From positions 118,067-182,066 of the forward strand of contig NZ_KE695653.1 of assembly GCF_000454065.1 (NCBI RefSeq): a DNA stretch of 64,000 nt, given 5' to 3'. Of the stretch, positions 16,756 to 24,626 are shown one piece after another. A program made the position numbers and the translations under genes. Numbering within the stretch: position 1 is the first letter of the stretch; each line of letters begins with the position of its first letter. Origin of the DNA: Brevibacillus thermoruber 423 (GTDB taxonomy: Bacteria; Bacillota; Bacilli; Brevibacillales; Brevibacillaceae). Under the pieces are notes generated by a model. The model was given only the letters and a program-made list of their open reading frames with translations, ran no database searches and was not told where the DNA came from.

Positions 16756-17856
16756 CTAGTGGCTTCGCCGTTCTGTATACTTGATTTTCAACCGTCGGAC
16801 CGCGTTGATCAGCGGGCGGTGACGGCGGCCGACGAGACCGACCACCTCGGTGGCCACGTGCATCGCGAACAGCAGCACCGCCATCACGATAATGGTTGTC
16901 CATTTGGTCGTTTTCGTCAGCACGATCGCCATCGTGCCGAAGAAGATGCTGACCGAATAGATGGTCAGGACCGTGGCCCGATGCGACAGGCCCATGTTCA
17001 GGAGACAGTGGTGCAGATGCCCTTTGTCCGGGCTGGAAATCGGCTTTTTGTTCACGATCCGGCGAACGATCGCAAAGAACGTATCCCAAAGCGGAACGCC
17101 CAGCACCACAATCGGGATGATGAACGAGACGAACAGCGCCTCTTTGAAGCCCATGACGGACAGCGCCGCCAGGTTGAAGCCCAAAAACAGCGAACCGGTG
17201 TCCCCCATGAAGATGCGGGCCGGATGAAAGTTGAAGTACAGAAATCCCAGGATGGCTCCCAGCAGTACGAAACAGTAGATGGCCACGTTTTCATAGCCGG
17301 GGCCGTTCACCAGCGCCACGACCGCCATGGTGGCAGTGGCAATCGCCGATACGCCGGCGGAAAGCCCGTCCAGACCGTCGATCAGGTTGACCGCGTTGGT
17401 GACGCCGACGATCCAGAAGATCGTGATCGGGATCGCCAGCCAAAGCAGCCAGCCGCTGGTAAAGTCAATGCTGCCTTCGTACGGCAGGTTGACGACGCCG
17501 ATTTTCAGGCCAAACGGAACGACGACCACGGCCGCCGCTGCCAATTGGCCGAGCAGCTTCCATTTGGGCGAAAGCTGCAGTTTGTCGTCCAGTATCCCCA
17601 CCGTCATGACGATCGTCCCGCCGATGAAAATCCCCAGCATTTCCTTGAAACTGGAATACGGAACAAACAGGAAAAACGAGACGAGATAGCCCGCGTAGAT
17701 GGCCAGACCGCCCATGCGCGGCATGATCCGCGTATGCACCTTGCGCTGGTTGGGCGCATCTACGGCGCCGATGGATTCTGCCAGTTTTTTTACAAAGGGT
17801 GTGGCCGCAAAAGCCACGATCAGCGAAGTCAGAAACCCGAAAATCATCGTTGACAT
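16756..17856 (-). CDS. tagO: Undecaprenyl-phosphate GlcNAc-1-phosphate transferase
   Basis: A 366-residue polytopic membrane enzyme of the TagO/WecA/MraY-like family with ten to eleven hydrophobic segments. It transfers GlcNAc-1-P from UDP-GlcNAc to undecaprenyl phosphate, the first step of wall teichoic acid or secondary wall-polymer synthesis. Conserved features are the early KVHTRIMPRMGG loop, the Asp pair in GILDDK, the NLIDGLDGL motif, FMGDTGSLFLG and the histidine motif GHLHH. AGAGGAGAA precedes the ATG. It lies 16 bases after tagA, so the two form one transcript. Full length, no anomalies. Confidence 0.94.
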   Translation of the reverse strand: MSTMIFGFLTSLIVAFAATPFVKKLAESIGAVDAPNQRKVHTRIMPRMGGLAIYAGYLVSFFLFVPYSSFKEMLGIFIGGTIVMTVGILDDKLQLSPKWKLLGQLAAAAVVVVPFGLKIGVVNLPYEGSIDFTSGWLLWLAIPITIFWIVGVTNAVNLIDGLDGLSAGVSAIATATMAVVALVNGPGYENVAIYCFVLLGAILGFLYFNFHPARIFMGDTGSLFLGFNLAALSVMGFKEALFVSFIIPIVVLGVPLWDTFFAIVRRIVNKKPISSPDKGHLHHCLLNMGLSHRATVLTIYSVSIFFGTMAIVLTKTTKWTTIIVMAVLLFAMHVATEVVGLVGRRHRPLINAVRRLKIKYTERRSH

Positions 17857-17872
17857 CGGCTGTTTCTCCTCT

Positions 17873-18622
17873 CTACGGGTACCTTTCGGAGCGGTTTTCC
17901 CCTTTTTCCTTCAAGACTGTCCACACAAAGCGCGGAATGGCCAACTGCCGCTTCCAGCGCGACGGCTGGGCCAGCAGCCGGTACAGCCACTCCAGATGCA
18001 GCCGCTGCCACAGCTTTGGCGCCCGCTTTACTTTCCCGGCAATGACGTCAAAGCTGCCGCCCACCCCCATCATCAGGGACGCCTGCAGTTGATCGCGATA
18101 CCTGGCGATCCACTCGTCCTGCTTGGGAGAGCCCATCGCCACAAACAGCAGATGGGGCGCTTTTTCCGCAATCTCCCGCACGATTGCCGGCTCTTCGCCT
18201 TGTTGAAAATATCCGTCCCGATACCCGACGATGCGCGCACCCGGATACCGTCCCGCCAGCTTTTCCGCCGCGAGCCGATTCACCTCCGGGGACGCCCCCA
18301 ACAGATATACTTTCCACTGGTGCCGGTCCGCCGCCGCCATCAGCGCTTCGAGCAAATCGACGCCCGTGACGCGCTCGCTGATCGGCTGCTTCGTCCACCT
18401 GGCCGCGTACACGATCCCGATGCCGTCGGGAACGACGTAGGCTTGTTCCAGGATGGCGCGCAGCGAACGGTTTTCCCGCGCCAGCATGACGATCTCCGGA
18501 TTGGCGGTGACGACGTGCGTCTTACGCCCGCTCGCGATCCGTTCGACAAGATCGGCGACCGTTTCGTCAAAACCGCGCGTGGAAAACGACACACCCAATA
18601 TGTTTGCGACCTGTTTGGTCAA
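17873..18622 (-). CDS. tagA: WecB/TagA/CpsF-family glycosyltransferase (ManNAc transferase)
   Basis: About 249 residues, full length for the TagA family, which adds ManNAc to lipid-linked GlcNAc to complete the linkage unit of wall polymers. Family motifs include VVTANPEIVMLAREN, PDGIGIVYAAR, VTGVDLLEAL, VYLLGASPEV and GSPKQDEWI. The C-terminus is basic (RWKRQLAIPRFVW), typical of membrane association. I prefer TTG 18622, since GAAGGTGA lies just upstream; ATG 18637, five codons earlier, has no ribosome site. It precedes tagO and has its own promoter overlapping the end of fabZ. Confidence 0.92.
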   Translation of the reverse strand: MTKQVANILGVSFSTRGFDETVADLVERIASGRKTHVVTANPEIVMLARENRSLRAILEQAYVVPDGIGIVYAARWTKQPISERVTGVDLLEALMAAADRHQWKVYLLGASPEVNRLAAEKLAGRYPGARIVGYRDGYFQQGEEPAIVREIAEKAPHLLFVAMGSPKQDEWIARYRDQLQASLMMGVGGSFDVIAGKVKRAPKLWQRLHLEWLYRLLAQPSRWKRQLAIPRFVWTVLKEKGENRSERYP

Positions 18623-18641
18623 TAGTTTCACCTTCATTGTC

Positions 18642-18658
18642 TAGACGCTATGCGTCTA
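18642..18658. repeat. Palindrome just upstream of tagA
   Basis: TAGACGC-TAT-GCGTCTA is a perfect 7-bp inverted repeat in the tagA leader, between promoter and start. It may be an operator or leader hairpin. The T-run lies on the wrong side for a tagA-direction terminator. Confidence 0.45.
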
Positions 18659-18678
18659 AAAAAAGTTGCACATTAGCC

Positions 18679-18707
18679 ATTCTACCCGAAAAGAAAGGCA
18701 CATTCAA
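18679..18707 (-). promoter_or_regulatory. Promoter of tagA-tagO
   Basis: Minus-strand TTGAAT (18702-18707), a 17-base spacer and TAGAAT (18679-18684), about 35 bases before the palindrome and just past the fabZ stop. Confidence 0.7.
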
Positions 18708-18712
18708 GAAAT

Positions 18713-19168
18713 TCATGAATGTGCCTGCTTCGCGTCGACCAGAGCAAACATCAGCTCGCCCTCGACCGCGATCTTGTCGTTTACCCTCGCGATACCGCGA
18801 CATTTGCTGATGGAGCCGCGCACGCGCGTCATTTCCACTTCCAGGACGAGCGTGTCGCCCGGCTTTACCTGCTCCTTGAACCGGAGGCCGTCAATGCCGG
18901 CAAACAGTCCCAGCTTTCCCTTGTTTTCTTCCATGTACATCGCCACCCCGCCCACCTGGGCCAGCGCCTCGACGATCAGCACGCCGGGCATGACCGGGTA
19001 GCCGGGAAAATGGCCTTGGAAAAACGGTTCGTTGATCGTTACGTTTTTGATCCCCACGGCCCGTTTGCCCAGTTCCAGCTCGACAATCTTGTCCACCAGC
19101 AAAAACGGGTAACGATGGGGAATGATCGCTTGAATGTCGACCGCGTCCAAAGGCGTGCGCAATTCCAT
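18713..19168 (-). CDS. fabZ: 3-hydroxyacyl-[ACP] dehydratase FabZ
   Basis: A 151-residue hot-dog-fold dehydratase of fatty-acid elongation that converts 3-hydroxyacyl-ACP to trans-2-enoyl-ACP. The catalytic segment [20 protein letters not shown] contains the active His53 and Glu67. [12 protein letters not shown] at residues 15-26 is also characteristic. I start at ATG 19168 with GGAGCGG upstream; longer frames to 19228 have no site. Its place near mbl-flhO-flhP matches the ywpB neighbourhood of B. subtilis. Confidence 0.96.
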   Translation of the reverse strand: MELRTPLDAVDIQAIIPHRYPFLLVDKIVELELGKRAVGIKNVTINEPFFQGHFPGYPVMPGVLIVEALAQVGGVAMYMEENKGKLGLFAGIDGLRFKEQVKPGDTLVLEVEMTRVRGSISKCRGIARVNDKIAVEGELMFALVDAKQAHS

Positions 19169-19242
19169 AAACACCGCTCCATTTCCATACTTTATGCGTT
19201 TCATCCGTGTATGAAGAACATACCGCAAACTGAGAATAAAGA

Positions 19243-19276
19243 CAACCCCCCGTCTCCGACGTCAGACCGGGGTTAA
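19243..19276 (-). terminator. Second hairpin downstream of the pgsA-like gene
   Basis: AACCCCGGTCT and AGACGGGGGGTT pair imperfectly around an 8-base loop on the minus strand, followed by GTCTTTATT. It probably backs up the hairpin at 19286-19311 and insulates fabZ. Confidence 0.5.
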
Positions 19277-19285
19277 GATAAAGGG

Positions 19286-19311
19286 GCACTTCCTCCATGA
19301 GGCGGAAGTGC
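19286..19311 (-). terminator. Terminator after the pgsA-like gene
   Basis: A GCACTTCC / GGAAGTGC stem with a 10-base loop, followed on the minus strand by CCCTTTATC, about 20 bases past the stop. Confidence 0.55.
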
Positions 19312-19331
19312 TCTTTTCCATCCGCTTTGCA

Positions 19332-19850
19332 TCACAACACGCGGTTCAGCAGCCGAAACTTCACCAGGTAAATGGCCGTGGTCACAAAGGAAAACGCGAT
19401 CACGCTCCAGAGAATCAGTTCGCCGTACTGGTACCGGTACATGACCAACGGAAAGGCGATGTAAAACAAGACCGTGGTCAGCTTGCCAAACGCGTTGGCC
19501 GGCACTGTCTTTTTCCCGCGAAAATGGAAGAAGCCGGCGGCGATGATCATGCCCGCATCGCGCGCAAAGAAAAACAGGGCGGCCCAAAGACTGATCCGCT
19601 CTGTCAGAAACAACGAGGCGATCACTGCCATCATCATCAACTTGTCTGCCAGCGGGTCCATCATGATGCCAAACGTGGTCACCAGCTTGTGCTTCCGCGC
19701 AATGTACCCGTCCGCTATATCGGTAATTCCCGCCAGGATGAGAATGCCCAGGGCGATCTCCACATGGTACGGAAACGGCTGAAAAAAGACGTATAGGTAC
19801 AAAGGGATGAGAACGATGCGAAAGACGGTAAGCGCATTGGGAAGATTCAC
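19332..19850 (-). CDS. pgsA: CDP-alcohol phosphatidyltransferase (PgsA-like)
   Basis: A 172-residue integral membrane enzyme with about five hydrophobic segments. The CDP-alcohol phosphotransferase signature D-G-x2-A-R-x8-G-x3-D-x3-D is intact (DGYIAR at residues 47-52, then GIMMDPLADK). Such enzymes exchange CMP of CDP-diacylglycerol for an alcohol, most often glycerol-3-phosphate (phosphatidylglycerol synthesis). The precise alcohol cannot be read from sequence and a second PgsA may exist elsewhere. The start is GTG 19850 with GGAGGGG upstream. It has its own promoter and terminators, a monocistronic unit between fabZ and flhP. Confidence 0.85.
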   Translation of the reverse strand: MNLPNALTVFRIVLIPLYLYVFFQPFPYHVEIALGILILAGITDIADGYIARKHKLVTTFGIMMDPLADKLMMMAVIASLFLTERISLWAALFFFARDAGMIIAAGFFHFRGKKTVPANAFGKLTTVLFYIAFPLVMYRYQYGELILWSVIAFSFVTTAIYLVKFRLLNRVL

Positions 19851-19900
19851 GGATACCCCTCCGTATGAAGATCGTCACTCCCTATTTTCGCCACTTCATT

Positions 19901-19930
19901 ATTATACTCTTAGGACAGCGGGCTCAACAA
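19901..19930 (-). promoter_or_regulatory. Promoter of the pgsA-like gene
   Basis: Minus-strand TTGTTG (19925-19930), an 18-base spacer and perfect TATAAT (19901-19906), 50 bases before the GTG start. Confidence 0.7.
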
Positions 19931-19987
19931 GAGCTGGAAGAATGAGCAAGGAGCGGCATCTTTTCCCGCCCCGGAACAAAAAGAAGA

Positions 19988-20014
19988 GGCCCCTCACCTC
20001 CATCGGATGGGGCC
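19988..20014 (-). terminator. Terminator of the mbl-flhO-flhP unit
   Basis: GGCCCC / GGGGCC stem (19988-20014), with a further partial pairing inside the loop, is followed on the minus strand by TCTTCTTTTTG, about 25 bases past the small membrane-protein gene. Confidence 0.7.
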
Positions 20015-20038
20015 GTCTACTGCTGCCGGATGTCTGTG

Positions 20039-20287
20039 TTACGTGTCCTGAAAAATCAGATCGTACATATGCTTGTAGGTGTTCAGATCAAACACTTCGG
20101 AAGCCGGTTTGTGTCCCAACACGCTGTATCCGATGACCAGACCGATGACCAGCGAGAAAAACATCAGAAACGGGATCAAGAGGATTTTTGCCAGTCGGAA
20201 CGGCCACGCTTGACCGCCCCGGAGCTGCTCTCTCTCCCGGGCCTCCTGTCCGTCACGCGGGATACGTTTTCCCTTTCCTTGGTCCAT
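20039..20287 (-). CDS. EpuA-family small membrane protein
   Basis: An 82-residue protein with a charged N-terminal half, one transmembrane helix (about residues 32-54, ILLIPFLMFFSLVIGLVIGY) and a short tail VFDLNTYKHMYDLIF. This matches the EpuA family, often labelled 'DNA-directed RNA polymerase subunit beta' in databases for historical reasons; nothing here suggests a polymerase role. I start at ATG 20287 because GGAGGAG lies immediately upstream; that site is inside the coding frame if ATG 20305 is used. It follows flhP closely, as in related Bacilli. Confidence 0.78.
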   Translation of the reverse strand: MDQGKGKRIPRDGQEAREREQLRGGQAWPFRLAKILLIPFLMFFSLVIGLVIGYSVLGHKPASEVFDLNTYKHMYDLIFQDT

Positions 20288-20315
20288 TGACGTCTCCTCC
20301 GACATTCCGAGTGGA

Positions 20316-21137
20316 TTAGCGGCTGCGCAGGGAGTTGGCGATTCCCATCATCTGATCGGCAATCGCGATCGCGCGGGCGTTGAGCTGGTAGGCCCGCTGG
20401 ACGTTGACCAATTGTGTCATCTCTTCCTGCAGATTGACGTTGGAGGCTTCCAGCGCTCCCTGACGGATCTTGGCGGCAGATTGTTCATACTTGGAGTACG
20501 GCGTCATTCCGGACGCAAGCTCCGCATCGTATTCATTTTCCCCTACCTGTGTCAACTGGTCGGGGTTGGGTACCTTCCACACGCCAATCTGTCCCACCGT
20601 TGTTCCGTCGTTGGTGACGACTCCCTCGGGAGATACCTGCAGATTGCGAACGGGGCCCGTGATCATGATGGGGGTCCCGTCCACGTCTGTCAGCAAATCT
20701 CCTGCGGCATTATGCAGGACATACGAGCCCAGCTTGTCGTCGAACCGCACCTGAAAGGCTCCGTTTCGCGTAAAGCGGTACGCTTCCCCCATCATCGTCC
20801 CGTTGTTGTCGTAGAGAGGCCGGCTCACCAGGAAAAACCCTTCCCCCTCGATCATCAAATCCGTGGGGACATCGGTGATCTTGGCGCTGCCCGGGGCCAT
20901 GTCCAGTTTGGTCAAGCCGATCCGCGCCCCGCTGCCGATGCGCAGCCCGGGCGGAGTCGAGCGCTGCTGCCTGTCCGCGGCCGGCTGCTCGTTCAGCGAA
21001 TCGGACAGCAGTTCGGAAAACGACGCCGTGCGCCGCTTGTAGCCGACCGTATCGATGTTGGCCAGGTTATTGGCGGTCGTGTCCAATGCCTGCTGGACGC
21101 TGCGCAGCGCCGCGCTCGAGATGTTCAGTGACTGCAT
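20316..21137 (-). CDS. flhP: Flagellar hook-basal body protein FlhP
   Basis: A 273-residue FlgF/FlgG-type rod protein. The N-terminal flagellar rod motif (ALDTTANNLANIDTVGYKRR, residues 16-35) and the C-terminal helix motif (ASNVNLQEEMTQLVNVQRAYQLNAR) are both present, with a DUF1078-type middle containing GEGFFLV. These proteins form the distal rod of the flagellum. The order mbl-flhO-flhP is as in B. subtilis. AGGAGGT precedes the ATG, 18 bases after the flhO stop. Confidence 0.93.
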   Translation of the reverse strand: MQSLNISSAALRSVQQALDTTANNLANIDTVGYKRRTASFSELLSDSLNEQPAADRQQRSTPPGLRIGSGARIGLTKLDMAPGSAKITDVPTDLMIEGEGFFLVSRPLYDNNGTMMGEAYRFTRNGAFQVRFDDKLGSYVLHNAAGDLLTDVDGTPIMITGPVRNLQVSPEGVVTNDGTTVGQIGVWKVPNPDQLTQVGENEYDAELASGMTPYSKYEQSAAKIRQGALEASNVNLQEEMTQLVNVQRAYQLNARAIAIADQMMGIANSLRSR

Positions 21138-21154
21138 CCACGCTACCTCCTATC

Positions 21155-22126
21155 TTACCCGTTTACCCGGCCGATTTCATTGGCCGCTTTTTCCAGCGTG
21201 CCGTCCACCGTGGTAATCACGCGCTGATTGGCTTCGTACGCCCGCAGCGCCGTCATCATGTCGGTCATCGTCTGGGCAGGGTCCACGTTGGCTCGCTCCA
21301 GCCAGCCCTGCTTCAAGCCGAATCTCCCTTCCACCGCCGGGTCGGTGTACTGTCCCTGCGCTCTCGCCGTCCGGTCATTCTGCAGGGCCTGCTCCAGATC
21401 CTCCGGCTGTCCGCCGCCTTCCCAGCGGTAGATGTTGGTGCCCTCCCGCACGAGCTGCAGCGGATTGGTCACCACTTTCAGGCCCAGCCGCTCACTGCCG
21501 CCGGGCAGCGGAAAGGCATTGCCCGCCTCGTCCGCACGGTACAGGGCGCCGTTGTCACCGATCTTCAACTGTTGACCGGCGCTGTTCGCAGGATCGGCCG
21601 GATCGTTCACCCGGATGGCCCGGTTCTGGTCGTCCAGTACGTAGTAGCCGTCCGGCGTCACCAGGTAGCCGTCCGCATTGACGCTCCAGTTGCCGTTGCG
21701 CGTATAGCGGATCTGATCGGGCTGGGCAGCCTGTCCGGGGTCGTCCAGTCTGGCCACGCTAAAGAACAGCCGACGTTCATTGCCGTCCTGATCCGGCTGC
21801 AGGTTGTCCAGCAGCGCCACATCGTACGGATTGCGCGTCTCCGCGATATCGCCCTGGCGGAAGACCGGCAGCGCCTCCGACATGTAGACGCCGGTGTGCA
21901 GCCGGCCGATGACGGCAGGCTGTCCGCTCATGGTGGGCAGTCCTTGAATATCCGGTCCTTCCTGATCGCGGATGCGCGCAATCAACTGTTCCGGAAAGGC
22001 GCGCATTACGCCTACGTCCTGCTTGTAGCCCGGTGTGTTGATGTTGGCCAGGTTGTTGGCCAGCACTTCCTGACGCTGCTGCATCGCCAGCATGCCCGCA
22101 GCAGCCGTATACAAGCCTCTGATCAC
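21155..22126 (-). CDS. flhO: Flagellar hook-basal body protein FlhO
   Basis: A 323-residue rod/hook protein, somewhat longer than FlhP. The N-terminal motif GMLAMQQRQEVLANNLANINTPGYKQ and the C-terminal ERANVDPAQTMTDMMTALRAYEANQRVI are diagnostic. The middle has the YTRNGNWSVNADGYLVTPDG segment shared by FlgE/F/G proteins. It starts at GTG 22126, seven bases after the mbl stop, and is probably translated from the mbl transcript. Confidence 0.92.
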   Translation of the reverse strand: MIRGLYTAAAGMLAMQQRQEVLANNLANINTPGYKQDVGVMRAFPEQLIARIRDQEGPDIQGLPTMSGQPAVIGRLHTGVYMSEALPVFRQGDIAETRNPYDVALLDNLQPDQDGNERRLFFSVARLDDPGQAAQPDQIRYTRNGNWSVNADGYLVTPDGYYVLDDQNRAIRVNDPADPANSAGQQLKIGDNGALYRADEAGNAFPLPGGSERLGLKVVTNPLQLVREGTNIYRWEGGGQPEDLEQALQNDRTARAQGQYTDPAVEGRFGLKQGWLERANVDPAQTMTDMMTALRAYEANQRVITTVDGTLEKAANEIGRVNG

Positions 22127-22132
22127 GCGGTA

Positions 22133-23149
22133 TTACCCCCCGAAAAACTTCTTTTTCCGATACGCGGGCGCCTTGTCCAGATAGTCCAGCATCATGCCCG
22201 TCCCTTTGGCCACGCACATCATCGGATCCTCCGCCACCAGCACGGGAACCTTCAGTTCGTCGGCCAGCAGTTGGTCAATCCCGTGCAGCAGCGCTCCGCC
22301 GCCGGTCAGAAAAACGCCCTTATCAATAATATCGGCAGAAAGCTCCGGAGGTGTTCGTTCCAAAACGGATTTGGAGGCTTGTACAATCGCACTCACCGAC
22401 TCGGCCAGGGCTTCCTGGACTTCGTACGAGTGGATGGTAATCGTCTGCGGTAACCCGCTCACCATGTCCCTGCCGCGAATGTCCATTTCGTCCTGGCGCC
22501 CGCCGGAAACCGTTCCGATTTGCATCTTGATGTCCTCGGCCGTACGCTCCCCGATCAGCAGCTTGTATTTGGTTTTTATGTACCGCATAATGGCCAGGTC
22601 AAATTTGTCGCCCGCTACTTTGATGGAGGAAGACGTGACAATGTCCCCCATGGACAGGACCGCTACGTCGGTCGTACCCCCGCCGATATCCACCACCATG
22701 TTGCCGGAAGGTTGAAAGATGTCCATTCCCGCTCCAACCGCCGCCACTTTCGGCTCTTCCTCGATAAACACCTCGCGCGCTCCGCCGCTGCGCTCAGCCG
22801 CTTCGCGGATCGCTTTCTGCTCCACCGAGGTGATGTTGGTCGGACAGCATATCAAAATGCGCGGGCGAGCAAACAGGCTTTTCCCGCCGATTTTGGCCAA
22901 AAAGTGTTTCAGCATGGCTTCCGTGATCTCAAAGTCCGCGATAACCCCGTCCCGCAAAGGTCGAATCGCCACGATGTTGCCCGGGGTGCGCCCTACCATG
23001 CGGCGCGCCTCGTTCCCCACGGCCAGTACTTTATTGGTCTGATTGTCGATTGCTACGACAGACGGTTCATCCAGGACAACGCCCTTGCCTTTCACAAAAA
23101 TTAAGACATTGGCCGTACCCAGGTCGATTCCGATATCTTTGCCAAACAT
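22133..23149 (-). CDS. mbl: MreB-like actin homologue Mbl
   Basis: A 338-residue bacterial actin that organises lateral cell-wall synthesis along the membrane. Actin-fold ATP-binding motifs are clear: phosphate-1 DLGTANVLIF (residues 8-18), phosphate-2 VVDIGGGTTDVAVLSMG and adenosine motif FLTGGGALLHGIDQLL. The Mbl assignment over MreB or MreBH rests on the neighbours spoIIID upstream and flhO-flhP downstream, as in B. subtilis. GGAGGAC precedes the ATG. Confidence 0.94.
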   Translation of the reverse strand: MFGKDIGIDLGTANVLIFVKGKGVVLDEPSVVAIDNQTNKVLAVGNEARRMVGRTPGNIVAIRPLRDGVIADFEITEAMLKHFLAKIGGKSLFARPRILICCPTNITSVEQKAIREAAERSGGAREVFIEEEPKVAAVGAGMDIFQPSGNMVVDIGGGTTDVAVLSMGDIVTSSSIKVAGDKFDLAIMRYIKTKYKLLIGERTAEDIKMQIGTVSGGRQDEMDIRGRDMVSGLPQTITIHSYEVQEALAESVSAIVQASKSVLERTPPELSADIIDKGVFLTGGGALLHGIDQLLADELKVPVLVAEDPMMCVAKGTGMMLDYLDKAPAYRKKKFFGG

Positions 23150-23185
23150 GAAAGTCCTCCCTGTTCCAGTTCATTCCTATCATTT

Positions 23186-23214
23186 ATCATAGGCGGTTGC
23201 ACGTGAGAGGACAA
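23186..23214 (-). promoter_or_regulatory. Promoter of mbl
   Basis: Minus-strand TTGTCC (23209-23214), 17-base spacer and TATGAT (23186-23191), 37 bases before the start. The -35 overlaps an imperfect inverted repeat (GACAAGGAA ... TTCC-TA-TTGTC, 23210-23233) that could be an operator. Confidence 0.65.
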
Positions 23215-23264
23215 GGAAATTCTTCCTATTGTCAGGAAATATTTTCATCGCAAACCGGTACCGC

Positions 23265-23549
23265 TTAAACGCTCTCCTCCTGTTCCACCCGGACTTTTTT
23301 ACTTCTCCGTTTGTATTTGATCTTGGTCGCTTCCCCTCCGCGGAGGTGTCTGATGGCCTTGTGGTACTCCAAAATTTCCTTTACCTGGTTCGCCAACTCC
23401 GGATTTATCTCAGGCAGCCGCTCTGTCAGGTCTTTGTGCACCGTGCTCTTGGAAACACCGAACTCTTTGGCGATCATGCGAACCGTATTGCGCGTCTCCA
23501 CAATGTATCGACCGATCTTTATGGTTCGCTCTTTGATGTAGTCGTGCAC
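23265..23549 (-). CDS. spoIIID: Sporulation transcription factor SpoIIID
   Basis: A 94-residue DNA-binding regulator of the mother-cell programme in sporulation. The helix-turn-helix VRMIAKEFGVSKSTVHKDLTERL (residues 24-46) and the basic C-terminal helix (ATKIKYKRRSKKVRV) used for minor-groove contact are both present; length is normal. GTG 23549 is the start with GGAGGCGA upstream. A good sigma-E promoter precedes it. It is upstream of mbl, as in B. subtilis. Confidence 0.96.
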   Translation of the reverse strand: MHDYIKERTIKIGRYIVETRNTVRMIAKEFGVSKSTVHKDLTERLPEINPELANQVKEILEYHKAIRHLRGGEATKIKYKRRSKKVRVEQEESV

Positions 23550-23584
23550 GCTACTCGCCTCCCTGTATCAACATTGTCTGTTAC

Positions 23585-23611
23585 AATATATGGGGGGGTG
23601 CGGACACATAT
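23585..23611 (-). promoter_or_regulatory. Sigma-E-type promoter of spoIIID
   Basis: Minus-strand ATA (23609-23611), 16 bases, then CATATATT (23585-23592) fits the sigma-E consensus ATA-n16/18-CATACAnT at all but one position. It begins about 35 bases before the GTG start, in agreement with known sigma-E control of spoIIID. Confidence 0.65.
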
Positions 23612-23707
23612 TCTACGTTTCCAAGCCTGACAAGCCGGCACGACCGCATCTTTTTTCAAGAGCGTGTACACCCCGGCCGACAACACGCTTTCCCGGCGAA
23701 CAGAAAG

Positions 23708-23737
23708 AAACCTGCAGAGACGTGGCCCTGCAGGTTT
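23708..23737 (-). terminator. Terminator after spoIIQ
   Basis: AAACCTGCAG / CTGCAGGTTT perfect 10-bp stem with a 10-base loop, followed by CTTTCT on the minus strand and by TTTGG on the plus strand. Confidence 0.75.
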
Positions 23738-23791
23738 TTTGGCATGCTTTTGTGTTCGCTCCCGGATTGGGCGTTCGCGTCAGCGGACGGC

Positions 23792-24532
23792 TTACTGATG
23801 TTCCGCTTCCGGCTGGACGAGGTACTGCTCCGGATTGACTGGCTCCCCGTCCACGTGCACTTCGAAGTGGAGGTGAACGCCGGCGTCTTTTTCATAGACG
23901 TTGCGTCCGGCCGTTCCCAGCACCTGTCCCTGGGTGACCTGGTCGCCCGGTTTCACGGTGACTTTCTCCAGGCTCTGGTAGACCGTGACCAGCTTGTCGT
24001 CGTGCTCGATTTCCACCTTGAAGCCGACAAGCGGGTCGTTTTCCACCTTGGTCACTTTGCCGGCGAGCGCGGCGGTGACATCGAAGCTTTTGCCGTCTGT
24101 CGCCTTCAGGTCGATCCCGGTATGCGGGATGTACGTGTCCTTGTACGTGACGAGCGCCTTTTGCTGTTCGTCCTTGGACGCCTGTTCGTCATAGAAGCCC
24201 ATCCCCTGTTCGTACTTCACACCCTTGCCGACCGGCCAGGCGAGCGGCTGCGGGTTGCCCGCCACCGGTACCGCGCCGTCCTTGCCGGCGGATTCATCGG
24301 CGGGAATGGCGGTGCCGTCCTGCGGTGTCGTGACGGCCACGCCGCCGTTGTCTGCGGTTTGTCCCGGCACCGTATCGGTGACGCTGCTCTGGTACCACAT
24401 CACAATAGCGAGAATGATTGCTGCGGTGCCGATGTAGATTGCCGGAAACGCCCACTTCTTGCCCAACATGTTTTTCCAGGAGCTTGCCTTTTTAAATGGA
24501 ATCGGTTGATTTTGATTTTTTTGATCTTCCAT
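23792..24532 (-). CDS. spoIIQ: Forespore protein SpoIIQ (M23/LytM-domain)
   Basis: About 246 residues: a short cytoplasmic tail, one transmembrane helix (about residues 27-47, WAFPAIYIGTAAIILAIVMWY) and a LytM/M23 peptidase domain (about 95-235). In B. subtilis SpoIIQ interacts with SpoIIIAH across the two forespore membranes during engulfment. The metal ligands appear complete here: His137 and Asp141 (HTGID) and His220/His222 (HLH). I choose ATG 24532, nine bases after GAGGTG; ATG 24541 is too close to it. Its place between spoIID and spoIIID supports the name. Confidence 0.92.
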   Translation of the reverse strand: MEDQKNQNQPIPFKKASSWKNMLGKKWAFPAIYIGTAAIILAIVMWYQSSVTDTVPGQTADNGGVAVTTPQDGTAIPADESAGKDGAVPVAGNPQPLAWPVGKGVKYEQGMGFYDEQASKDEQQKALVTYKDTYIPHTGIDLKATDGKSFDVTAALAGKVTKVENDPLVGFKVEIEHDDKLVTVYQSLEKVTVKPGDQVTQGQVLGTAGRNVYEKDAGVHLHFEVHVDGEPVNPEQYLVQPEAEHQ

Positions 24533-24554
24533 TGTATTCATCACCTCATCCCTC

Positions 24555-24582
24555 AGTATCGCCAGTTTTTTAGCGGATAAAC
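24555..24582 (-). promoter_or_regulatory. Sigma-F-like promoter of spoIIQ
   Basis: Minus-strand GTTTA (24578-24582), a 14-base spacer and GGCGATACT (24555-24563) resemble the sigma-F consensus GYWTA / GGnnAnAnT. Spacing is one base short of usual. spoIIQ is sigma-F controlled in B. subtilis. Confidence 0.5.
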
Positions 24583-24626
24583 CTGAGAGTGAGGGAAATC
24601 TTGAAAATTTGCGCAAAGCGGCGCGG

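Noticed and set aside
20039-20287. RNA polymerase beta subunit, the name this family often carries
   Set aside because: The protein is an 82-residue single-pass membrane peptide with no polymerase sequence; EpuA-family is the better description.
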